Below are positions 23,065-32,297 of a stretch of DNA of 64,000 nucleotides, piece after piece. The notes below the pieces were generated by a model. That model searched no databases. It worked only from the letters and a program-made list of their open reading frames with translations, and was not told the DNA's origin. The DNA is taken from assembly GCA_036873135.1 (NCBI GenBank), contig JAPTYO010000017.1, positions 2,604,001 through 2,668,000 on the forward strand, given 5' to 3'. Made by a program: the position numbers and the translations under genes. Positions within the stretch are counted from its first letter, which is position 1. Every line of letters begins with the position of its first letter. Source of the DNA: Clarkia xantiana subsp. parviflora. Taxonomy: Eukaryota > Streptophyta > Magnoliopsida > Myrtales > Onagraceae.

Positions 23065-23677
23065 TGATGGGTTTCGATATAGCCGTTAGGCCCATTAACG
23101 ACGACTAAACGGCGAAGTAGGCCCACTGGGCCCTAAAAGAGGATTAGAAGACCAATACGATAGGACCTGACAAGGTCGGTCCCGAGATACGAGCTGAACG
23201 CTCCCGATGATATGCCTTTGAGTAGGCCCCGATATTAAATCCCTGAGAAGACTGGCCCTGTCCCGATGACGAGGGTCCCCGAGCGGTGACCAAAGGAGAT
23301 AACTATGGAGTCCCCGAAATCCGTCGGGACTTGCCACTAGAGAACGAGGCCGAGAAACACGTCCACTATCAACATAGTGGGGAAGTGGCCTGAAAAGACG
23401 GAACATGGGCTACTAGCCGAGATAAACGGAACATGGCAGTTATCTCAACAGGTAACTGAGGTGACCCCTCCCCTATATAAAGAAAGGAGTTACCTCAGGA
23501 TTGATACGTTTATACTTACATACTGATACTTGCTTGCCCACATCGAGATACTCATTTAAGCATCGGAGAGGGATTCTGGGTCACCGCCCGGTCTATCCCC
23601 TTCTTGGAGGGTTACTTGGAGCTAAGGAGTTCGGACTTCCGTCAAGAACGTACCAGAGTTGCAACCGTGATCCAACA
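23065..23677 (+). repeat. A 5' LTR (613 bp)
   Basis: Starts TGATGGGTTTCGATATAGCC and ends GATCCAACA. TATATAAA is at 23474-23481 and GCATCGGAGAGGG at 23560-23572. The same start and end define the LTR of B in inverse orientation. Confidence 0.9.
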
Positions 23678-23678
23678 T

Positions 23679-23696
23679 TGGCGCCGTCTGTGGGAA
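23679..23696 (+). other. A primer binding site
   Basis: TGGCGCCGTCTGTGGGAA, one base after the LTR end. Identical to the primer site of C. Confidence 0.88.
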
Positions 23697-23713
23697 CGTA
23701 ACGAAAAGCAAAA

Positions 23714-25095
23714 ATGACTTCCACCCGATCGATGGCTGGCAAGCAAAAGAAGAGACAAGGACAATCCGGCGGTTCCCGTCACCCTGCTGGAACTCTGAAT
23801 TCAGGGCCGCCGGAGCGCACTGTTGATCGGAATGATCCTCCCCCTGTTGTTTCCCAAACAAGGGGGCATCATGATGATCGCGAAGATTCCATTCGAAACT
23901 CGTCGGAGAGCCGGGAAGAGATCCCGAGGAGGGACCAGGATGCACCTGCAAAGTCGGACTTGGCAAAGGCTGTGATGGATGCCATGCCAATATTTTTGGA
24001 AGCTATGGAGGCTCTCCTGGACCGAAGGGAGGCCGCCAAGAAGAAGGAGGAGGAGATTCCTCCGCCTCCACCGATGGAGAATCGGGACGGGCAGGAGGCC
24101 CAACTCGAGCACCAAGACAAGGGCAAGGAGCCCGCTCAGTCGGAGCAGTTCGTGATTGATGGGCCTGGACCGGTGCAACATAGGACCATCCCTCTTAGTG
24201 GTCCTATCACCCCCGACCAGGTGGTGAAGATTGTGAACATCTGTATGGGAGACCAGAAGAAGATGATGTCAGAGCTGAGGGATCGATCCACTCATCCCTT
24301 TGTCCCCTGATTGGTGAACACCACGGCCCCGCCAGGGCTGGGTATCCCGACAATCAAGGAGTATGATGGCGAGGGAGATCCAGTTCGCCATGTCCAGAAG
24401 CATGTCATGGCTTGTCTAGGAAGAGCCCCGAATGATGATATAGTGTGTGTTTTGTTCCCGGGCACACTCGGTGAAAGAGCCCTGACGTGGTTCTTCAGAC
24501 TCCCTCCAGGGTGCATCTCTACCTGGACCCAGATGCATGATCGGTTCATCCAGCAATACCAGGGCCGTCGGCGTCTCCTGAAAAGCGCGTGGTCCCTGGC
24601 TGAGGTGGTACAGAGGCCCGATGAATCTCTGGCGCATTACTACCAGAGGTACACTGCTAGCGTGGCTGAGATTGATGAGGAAATGTCGAAAGGAGAAACC
24701 ATCCGCACCTTCATTCGGAACCTGACAGCACCATACGGTTCCGACCTGATGCACAGCGTGGCTGAGAAGGCTGTGTGGAACATGGAGGCGTTGCAGAAAA
24801 GGGTGAGTCAACAAATCGACGTACAGGAGTCGAAGATAGCTGCCGGAGACCTTGACCCTCCGAAATCAAACAAGGGGAAGCAGTCGTTCAAACTCTCGGA
24901 CGATTGCAGGAGGAAAGATAAACCCGAGAGCAGTCGGGGTCGAGGCCGTCCCGATCGGAGGGAAGACAAGTGTCCTCGAAGTCGGACAAGCGGGAGGACC
25001 ACTACACTCCTCTCATTTGTTCCATGGGTGTTGTGTTAGCGGTGATGGACTGACAGGGTATCGCCAAGTACCCCCCGAAGAAGGATGGAGAGTTC
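23714..25095 (+). pseudogene. gag: gag of A (broken)
   Basis: Encodes the capsid protein that packages the element RNA. It starts at the ATG 18 bases after the primer site. A basic, charged N-terminal region (to about residue 150) is followed by the capsid core of the Retrotrans_gag family, with FIRNLTAPYGSDL and SLAHYYQRYTASVAE-type motifs. A TGA at 24308-24310 stands where C has CGA. A frameshift near 24985 and a TGA near 25050 (CGA in C) separate it from the zinc-motif part. The intact length would be close to that of C. High confidence as gag, none as a working gene. Confidence 0.9.
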
Positions 25096-26106
25096 ATGGG
25101 AGCTCGCACCGATCGTTTTTGTCGTTTCCACCGTGCTAGCGGTCACGACACTAACCATTGTCGGGAGTTGAAGAAGGAAATTGAGAAGTTAATCCAGAAG
25201 GGAAAGCTCAAGGAATTTGTGGCTGGACAACGGGGCCGATCCCGTTCCCGGTCCCGATCGCGGTCCCGTTCCCGATCCCGGGGTCGATCCCCGAAGAAGG
25301 ATATGCCCGAGTCTTCCAATGCCCGCAAGGAGAAGCGGGGGACCATTAATGTGATTCATAGGGGACTTGCTGCGGGAGGAGATACCACGGCATCTCGGGA
25401 GGTCTATACTTCTCGGATTCCCATTGCTGTGGTGCTGGGCAAGAGGGCCCGAAATTGGACTCCGAAAGAAGAAATGGTGATTCCCTTCTCAGCGGAGGAC
25501 CTGGTAGGTGTGGAGACCCCACACGATTATGCTTTGGTCATGACCCTGAACGTGGATGTGTACGAGATGAAGCGAATCCTGATAGATGGAGGGAGCTCCT
25601 CCGATATTCTGTTCATGGATGCACTGGAGGCCATGGGAAAAACCAAGAAGGACTTGAAGCCTGCACACTTCCCGATAGTCGGATTTTCTGGCTTTACTTA
25701 TACCCGGTGGGGATGATTACTTTACCGACTGAATTCGGTAGTGTCTGGAAGTCGGAGAAGAGAAACGTGGAGTTCGTGGTGGTTGAGTCCGCGGGGATAA
25801 TGCAATTATCGGGAGGACTACCATCAACCCGCTGGGGGCAGTTGCCTCAACTGTTCATCAGAAGCTTAAGTTCTCGACTGACCACGGAATCGGGGAGGTC
25901 TAGGGCGATCAGGTGGCCTCCAGGAAGTGCTATGTCAATGCCACTCGAAGGAGCAATCGGGAGGCTATGACTGTTTTCCAGACTGATGCTGATCCCCGAG
26001 AGGAGTTCGGGCGTCCCGCCCCGATGGAGGACTTGAAGGAGGTCGAGATCGATGGACCTCAAAGAAAGGTGAAAATCGGGTGTGCTCTGTCGGAGGAGAC
26101 GGCTTG
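25096..26106 (+). pseudogene. Gag zinc motif, RS repeat and protease of A (broken)
   Basis: The open frame 25096-25716 starts with a zinc-knuckle-like motif (CRFH..GHDTNHC), then a run of arginine-serine dipeptides (about residues 48-65) like RNA-binding RS domains, a linker, and an aspartic protease with active-site DGGSSSD. A frameshift near 25700 moves the protease C-terminal half to another frame (25720-26104), and a TGA at 26104-26106 follows. C keeps all of this in one frame, so these are lesions specific to A. Confidence 0.85.
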
Positions 26107-26122
26107 AGAACTGATTGATCTA

Positions 26123-27450
26123 TTGAAGGAGTTTAAGGAGCTGTTTGCATGGTCCCCGAGTGACATGCCAGGAATCAGCCCCGATGTGATTACTCACGAG
26201 CTGAAGATTGACCCCGCGATCAAGCCGGTCACGCAGAGAAGGCGCCCGATGGGTACCGACAAGAAGATCGCGATCCAGCAAGAGGTGGGCAGGTTGCTCG
26301 ATGCTCGATTCATTAAGGAGCTCCGATTCCAGACCTGGGTCGCAAACCCAGTCCTGGTGAAGAAGAGCAATGGTAAGTGGCGGATGTGTGTTGATTTCCG
26401 CGACCTGAACAAAGCATGCCCGAATGATTGCTATCCGCTCCCGAGGATCGACCAGCTGGTGGATGCCACATCGGGACATGAGTTGCTGAGCTTCATGGAC
26501 GCCTACTCTGGCTACAATCAGATCAAGATGTCCAAGGAGGATGCCCCCCACACCGCCTTTTATGCTGATAGTGACATATACCACTATGATGTCATGCCTT
26601 TTGGACTGATCAATGCAGGTGCAACTTATCAGAGGATGGTGAACAAGCTGTTCGGGGATATGCTAGGAAAAACGATGGAGGCCTATGTGGACGACATGCT
26701 GGTGAAGTCCCAACAGGCCAAGGATCATGTTCACAACCTAGCCACAACATTTGAGCGGATGAGGCTTAATCAAGTTCGCTTGAACCCGACCAAGTGCGCC
26801 TTCGGAGTGCACTCAGGGAAATTCCTGGGCTTCATGGTGAGCCAGAGGGGAATTGAGGTGAACCCTGAGAAACTGAAGGCGATCGAGGAGATGAAGTCCC
26901 CGACGAACCATCGGGAGGTGCAGGTGCTGAATGGCCGATTGGCCGCGATGAATCGCTTCTTGTCCAAGGAAAGTGATCGATCCATGCCGTTCTTTGAAGT
27001 ACTGAGGGCCAACAAGAAGTTTGAGTGTACTGCCAATTGCGAGGAGGCGTTCCAGGCACTCAAGCAGCACCTCCGCACCCTCCCGCCATTGGCGAAGCCC
27101 ATCCCAGGCGAGCCACTCTATCTGTATTTGGCTGTTTCTGAATTTGTTGTTAGCTCTGTCTTAGTGAAAGTTGTAGAGGGTAACCAAGTCCCCGTCTATT
27201 ATGTAAGCAAGGCACTCGCCTAGTCTGAAATAAATTATCCCGCCGTTGAGAAGTATCTTATGCGTTGATTGTTACTGCTCGGAAGCTGAGACCTTACTTC
27301 CATGCGCATGAGATTACCGTTCTGACGAATCAGCCCTTGAAACATTTTTTGAACCGACCTGATGCGTAGGGGAGATTAGTGAAATGGGCAGTCGAGCTTA
27401 GTGAGTTCCGCATTCACTTTGCTCCGAGAACGGCTATTAAGGGCTAGGCG
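26123..27450 (+). pseudogene. Reverse transcriptase and first RNase H of A (broken)
   Basis: RT motifs are complete in one frame: DFRDLNKACPNDCYPLP, FMDAYSGYNQI (catalytic Asp), MPFGLINAGATYQR, YVDDMLVK (26684-26695 codes YVDD) and FLGFMVSQRGIEVNPEK. The first RNase H follows, but its usual DASD start reads YLAVSEF, so the catalytic Asp is absent, as is usual for the degenerate first RNase H of Tat elements. TAG stops at 27221-27223, 27366-27370 and 27445-27449 and a frameshift near 27255 break the first RNase H. The RT core itself is intact. Confidence 0.9.
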
Positions 27451-28182
27451 TTGGCGGATTTCATAGCAGAGTCTACAGCCCCTGATCTAGAAGAAGCGGG
27501 CACTGTAGAGGGGGCAACTATGGAAGTCCCGATAACAGAACAGACAGAACAGCCCGACGCCGAAAATACTTGGGAGATGTATACCGATGGCTCCTCAAAT
27601 GCAGAAGGATCGGGAGCAGGTTTCGTACTGATACCACCAGACGGAGGCGAGCCCCTCCGATATGCCTTGGCCTTGACATTTAGGGCCACTAACAATGAAG
27701 CTGAATATGAGGCTCTCATCACTGGCCTCAAGATTGCTAAAGGAACGGGAGTTGGTCACTTAAAGGTGAAGTGTGATGCTAGCCTGATTGTGAACCAAGT
27801 CCAGGGGCGATACGAAGCTGAATATGAGGCTCTCATCACTGGCCTCAAGATTTCTAAAGGAACGGGAGTTGGTCACTTAAAGGAGAAGTGTGATGCTAGC
27901 CTGATTGTGAACCAAGTCCAGGGGCGATACGAAGCAAAGAGCCCGATGATGAAAAAGTATCTCCGCGAGGTACAAACCCTGAAGGAGAGTTTCAAGAGCT
28001 TCGATATTGAGGCGATCCTGAGGGAGGATAATGTGGAAGCAGATGCCTTGAGCAAGTTCGCCTTGGGAGCACCCCTTGATGAAAGTCGAAAGATGCATTT
28101 CTTGGAGAAGGTGATCCTGTCAACCACCGATCATCGGAGGTATGTGCCATTGAGATCGGATCGGAGGAGCCCACTTGGATGA
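27451..28182 (+). pseudogene. Second (archaeal-like) RNase H of A with internal duplication
   Basis: A second RNase H, the hallmark of Tat elements: MYTDGSSNAEGSGAGF (catalytic Asp), NNEAEYEAL (Glu), CDASLIVNQVQGRYE (Asp) and VEADALSKF (Asp). A 117-bp segment is duplicated in frame (27697-27813 and 27814-27930), adding 39 residues and a second Glu and Asp motif inside the fold. C and related sequences have one copy. The frame stays open but the domain is probably misfolded. Confidence 0.85.
27697..27930 (+). repeat. 117-bp tandem duplication in RNase H of A
   Basis: Two adjacent copies starting GAAGCTGAATATGAGGCTCT at 27697 and 27814 with only a few differences (for example GCTAAAGG against TCTAAAGG). 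The single-copy counterpart in C is 41948-42067. Confidence 0.92.
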
Positions 28183-29402
28183 CCCCGATAGCCGCGTATC
28201 TGACTACGGGGGCAGTCCCTGATGATGAAGTAGCAGCCGGCAAAATACGCCGAATAGCGCCCAATTATGGGATGGTGGACAATCAGCTGTATAAAAAGGG
28301 GTATTTAACTCCTTACTTGAAATGTGTGGTTGAGCCTGACACAGATCGGATCCTTAGGGAGGTGCACGAAGGACACTTGGCTTGTCATGAAGGTGCCCGA
28401 TCAATCGTGAGGAAAGTGCTGAACCTGGGCTATTACTGGCCCTCGATGAACAAGGAGGCAACGATGCTAGTCCAATCATGTGACGCTTGCCAGAAGTACG
28501 CCCCGAATATCGGGGCTCCAGCTGCCGATCTGACGTCCATCAAGAGTGCTTGGCCCTTCGCACAATGGGGAATCGATTTGGTCGGACCCCTTCCAGTTGC
28601 AAAAGGTCAGTGCCGATATTTAGTTGTGGCTATTGATTATTTCTCTAAATGGATAGAAGCTAAGGCGTTGGCCAAGACAACGGGGAACCATATCCTTAAA
28701 TTCCTCCAGACCCATATCATATCCCGATACGGGATCCCCAAGGTACTGGTCAGCGATAACGGCCCCCCGTTTAACGGGGCCCAGTGGAAGGAGTACCTGG
28801 AGGAACTGAAAATTGAGAATCGGACAGCCTCTGTCCGTAATGCTCAAACCAATGGACAGGTGGAGTCAGCCAACAAGATTGTGATGGATGGCCTGAAGAA
28901 GAGGGTCCATGCCTTGAAGGGAAAATGGATGGATGAACTGGAAAATGTGCTTTCGGCTGTTAGAACGACACCCAAACGATCGACTGGAGAGACTCCGTTT
29001 GGTCTTGTTTATGGCACGGAAGCAGTCGCTCCCGTCGAAATAGCTGTGGCATCCCATCGGACGAGATATTACGAACCTCTGTCGAACGATGAAATGAGGC
29101 GTCTGGACTTGGACTTGGTCGAAGAGAAGAGAAGAGGCGGAGTGCTGAGGAGACCCAGGCTCGGATGCGCTTGGCAACGACCCGATATTATAATCGACGA
29201 GTCAAGTCTCGACAGTTCTTTGTCGGGGAACTGGTCTGGCGTCGGAACGAATTTACCCTTTTGGATCGGATCAACAAGATGTCACCAAAATGGGAAGGAC
29301 CTTATAAGGTCGTGGGATGCCAGCTCGAAATGCGTATAAGTTGGAAGACCTCGATGGCAATGTGTTGAAGCATTCTTTCAGTGGCGAACACTTGAAGAAA
29401 TG
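28179..29402 (+). pseudogene. Integrase of A (frameshifted near the end)
   Basis: Inserts the DNA copy into the genome. The N-terminal zinc-binding region (HEGHLACHEGARS and CDACQKY) is present. The catalytic core is complete: GIDLVGP (Asp), VSDNGPPF (Asp, codon 28755-28757) and QVESANK (Glu). The C-terminal part leaves the frame near 29140 and resumes at 29165-29368, with the conserved WRRNEFTLLDRINKMSPKWEGPYKV block. A functional enzyme is unlikely. B's integrase fragment and C's integrase are homologous. Confidence 0.92.
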
Positions 29403-29418
29403 TCATGCTTGATATTAA

Positions 29419-29965
29419 GTCGCCTTCAGTGGTGCAAGTTGTTTGTTAAGTCGCCTTCAGTGGTGCAAGTTGTTTACTAAGTCGCCTTCAGTGGTGCAAG
29501 TTGTTTATCGAAGTCTCCTTCAGTGGTGCAAGTTGTTTATCGTTTTGAGCCATCAATGAATAAAGAGGTTGCTTCAGACCAGATTGTGCTTAGACTTATC
29601 ATTCTAAGTATGCTTAAATCGACTTAAGTGGTATAGCTAAATCGCTTTAAGTGGTGTAGTATCGCCTTAAGTGGTGTAGCTAAATCGCCTTAAGTGGTGT
29701 GGTTCCGCCTTAAGTGGTGTAGTTTCGCCTTAAGGGGTGCAATTAAATCGCCTTAAGTGGCGTGGTTTCGCCTTAAGTGGCACGGTTTTGCCTTAAGTGG
29801 CGAGGTTTCGCCTTAAGCGGCACGATTAAATCGCCTTAAGTGGCGTTGTTTCGCCTTAAGTGGCACGATTAAATCTCCTTAAGTGGTGCGGGTAAAATGT
29901 CTTAAGTGACGCGTCGAAATCACTCTTAAGTGGTATGATCGAATCGCCTTATGTGGCGTGGTTAA
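29419..29965. repeat. Tandem repeats after pol in A
   Basis: Two related series. 29419-29545 holds four units of about 31-35 bp starting GTCGCCTTCAGTGGTGCAAG. 29611-29965 holds shorter variable units around CGCCTTAAGTGGTG. Matching series occur in B (inverted, 35011-35615) and C (43553-44115). It lies between pol and the antisense gene. Confidence 0.88.
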
Positions 29966-30052
29966 TTCACCTTAAGCATTGCAGCGACAATCGGAACCAA
30001 AAAGAGATTGATATTATAAAGATCTAAAAGGTTCACGAAAAACGAAGGAAAT

Positions 30053-31614
30053 TACAAGGATTCAAAAGTAAAGCGACTAAGCTTGATCCTTGGCAGCGTC
30101 GAGGGGAGCAGGGTCCACGAGGTCTGTGGCAGAAGGCTCCGCGGTTGGAGGATCGGACCCTGGAAGATTGGCTGCGGGAGGATCGGAAGGGTCGGGAGGT
30201 CTGCACTTGGAGGCTCCACTGTGCCTTCAGCACCCGCAGCCCCCTCGGGGGTGTTGGCCCCGTCGCTCTCCTCGGAAAGGTTGAAATACCTCTCCGCGAA
30301 GGGGGCGAGAGTATGAGACTTGGTGAAGTCGATGGCACCACCATACTCCAGATGGAGCTCTTCGACAGCATTAAGCAGGGTGGTCTCCACCTCCGCCGTA
30401 CAGAACTTCACCGCATCCACTTGGAAAGCCTCGGAGCCCCGATAATCTTCTCGTCCCTTGACCTCAGCCTCGGCCAGCTTGGTGGGAAACTCAGCGAGTT
30501 CCCGCTCCATCTGTTGAGACCGATTGGCGAGAAGGACTTTCTCAGCCTCCAGCCCCGCCTTGGCGTCCTCAAGGGCCTTCTTCTCGAGGACATGCCTGTC
30601 CCGATCCTCCGCACGCCCCTGCTGCTCTTCCTGGAGCTTTCGTCGCTCCTTCTTCAACAGCCCCTCGAAGTCGTGAACCTTCATCAGGAGGTCCCAAGTC
30701 TTCTGATTAAGGAGGGCCTTCTCCTTAACCAGCTTCCCCCTCGACGATTCGGAGGCAGCAAGATCCTCCTTGAGCTTGGCCAAGACCTCGGGGGCCGCCT
30801 TGGCTCGCTCCTCCTCCAGGGACCGGATGAACCCAAAACAGCGGTGTTGGTCCGCCATTTCTTGTGACAAAGAAAGGAAGATGTTAGTACACGAGAATAT
30901 TTTACCTTATATACTAAGTGTAAAAACAGGAAGCCTTACCTCCACGCGACAGATGGCCATTTCGCAAATTTCCTAGTGGATGTGTTCCCGGGCCAAGGAA
31001 AGCGGAAGCTTTAGAGATGCCGGAACTGAACCTGCCAGCAGGTGTAGACCCAGTTCCGGCGGTGTATCACCCCCTACGGAGCGGGACCCCTTGCAATGAC
31101 TCGATCGGGGTCCAGGGAGCCCCCGCCTGGTCGGGAGTGTAAAGCTGATAGAAGCTCCCGTCTAAGGGGAGAGAAGGAACGATGCCCTGAGTATCGGAGT
31201 TGCGGGCCTCCGAGCCACCATGAGAACCCGTCGCCCCCTCAGGAGTCGGGCTCAAGACCGGCGAAAGCTGCTGTGCCGGAGAAGATGGAGGCAGCCCTTC
31301 GGAAGTCGGCTCTAGCGGGGTCTGCCTCGCCCCGCGACGACGAACCAGGGGCTGACCCTCGCTCGCCTCCTCAGAAGAATGAGAGACATCCAGGTCCATC
31401 ACCCGACGAAACTGGCCGTCCGTCGGGATGTCTTCAGTCCCCGATCCTCCTGGGGCTGGAAGAGAAAGGAGGGGCTCTCCGACCCGGGCGTCGGAGGGTG
31501 GCACCTCTGCCGAAGCTCCTGCTCCCGATCGACCTGCAGCTGGAGGACGAGAAGCTTCAGAAAGAAGATCAGGAAGTTGATCAGGATCCTTACACCAGAT
31601 GACGCGACGGGAGA
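30053..31614 (-). pseudogene. Antisense gene of A, 3' exons (truncated)
   Basis: Minus-strand gene, antisense to A and convergent with pol. Exon at 30053-30860: a long coiled coil rich in Leu, Lys and Glu (AKLKEDLAASESSRGKLVKE and onward), then a conserved FCTAEVETTLLNAVEELHLEYGGAIDF block and an acidic, proline-rich tail. An intron of about 79 bp (30939-30861) starts GTAAGG, but its acceptor reads CACAAG where B has CACAGG, shifting the usable AG by one base. The upstream exon (30940-31614) is serine- and proline-rich, contains a stop near 30968, and is cut by B at 31614. Function unknown; such extra genes are known in Tat elements. Confidence 0.75.
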
Positions 31615-32262
31615 TGTTGGATCACGGTTGGAACTCCGGTACGTTCTTGACGGAAGTCCGAACTCCTTCGCTCCAAGTAATCCTGCAAGAAGGGGATAGA
31701 CCGGGCGGTGACCCAGAATCCCTCTCCGATGCTTAAATGAGTATCTCGATATAGACTGGCAAGTATCAGTATGTAGATGTATCTCAATCCTGAGGTAACT
31801 CCTTCCTTATATAGGGGAGGAGTTACTCCAGTTACCTGTTGTGATAGCTGCTGGGGGCAATAACCCCACGTTCCGTTTATCTCGGCTACTTGCCCACGTT
31901 CCGTCTTTTCAGGCCACTTCCCCACTATGTTGATAGTGGGCGTGTTTCTCGGCATCGTTCTCTGGTGGCAAGTCCCGACGGATGTCGGGGACTCCAGAGT
32001 TATCTCCTTTGGTCACCGCTCGTGGCCCCTAGTCATCGGGATAGGGCCAGTCTTATCAGGGATTCAGTATCGGGGCCTACTCAAAGGCATATCATCGGGG
32101 CCTATTCAAAGGCATATAATCGGGAGCGTTCAGCTCGTATGTCGGGACTGACCTTGTCGGGTCCTATCGTATTGGCCTTCTAATACTCTTTTAGGGCCCA
32201 GTGGGCCTACTTCGCCGTTTAGTCGTCGTTAATGGGCCTAACGGCTATATCGAAACCCATCA
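31615..32262 (-). repeat. B 3' LTR (648 bp)
   Basis: Reading the minus strand it starts TGATGGGTTTCGATATAGCC at 32262 and ends CGTGATCCAACA at 31615. The TATA box is at 31807-31814 and GCATCGGAGAGGG at 31720-31732. It is 35 bp longer than the LTR of A, mainly because a segment around AAAGGCATATAATCGGGGCC is duplicated (32070-32127). Confidence 0.9.
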
Positions 32263-32275
32263 CTTGCCCCCAAGA
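32263..32275 (-). other. B polypurine tract
   Basis: On the minus strand TCTTGGGGGCAAG directly precedes the LTR start TGATGGG. Confidence 0.8.
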
Positions 32276-32297
32276 CACGAGGGAATTATAGTTCGTC

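Larger units (their letters stand above)
23065..31614 (+). mobile_element. Element A: Tat-lineage Ty3/gypsy retrotransposon, 3' end cut by B
   Basis: 5' LTR, primer site, gag, protease, RT, two RNase H domains, integrase, tandem repeats and part of an antisense gene, in that order. The second RNase H and the antisense gene point to the Tat lineage (Grande, Ogre and Retand relatives). The sequence stops inside the antisense gene at 31614, where the 3' LTR of B begins in opposite orientation. The rest of A is not in the window. Several stops and frameshifts make it non-functional. Confidence 0.9.

Noticed and set aside
23622..24181. Minus-strand frames opposite gag of A
   Set aside because: Shadow frames of the gag coding strand.
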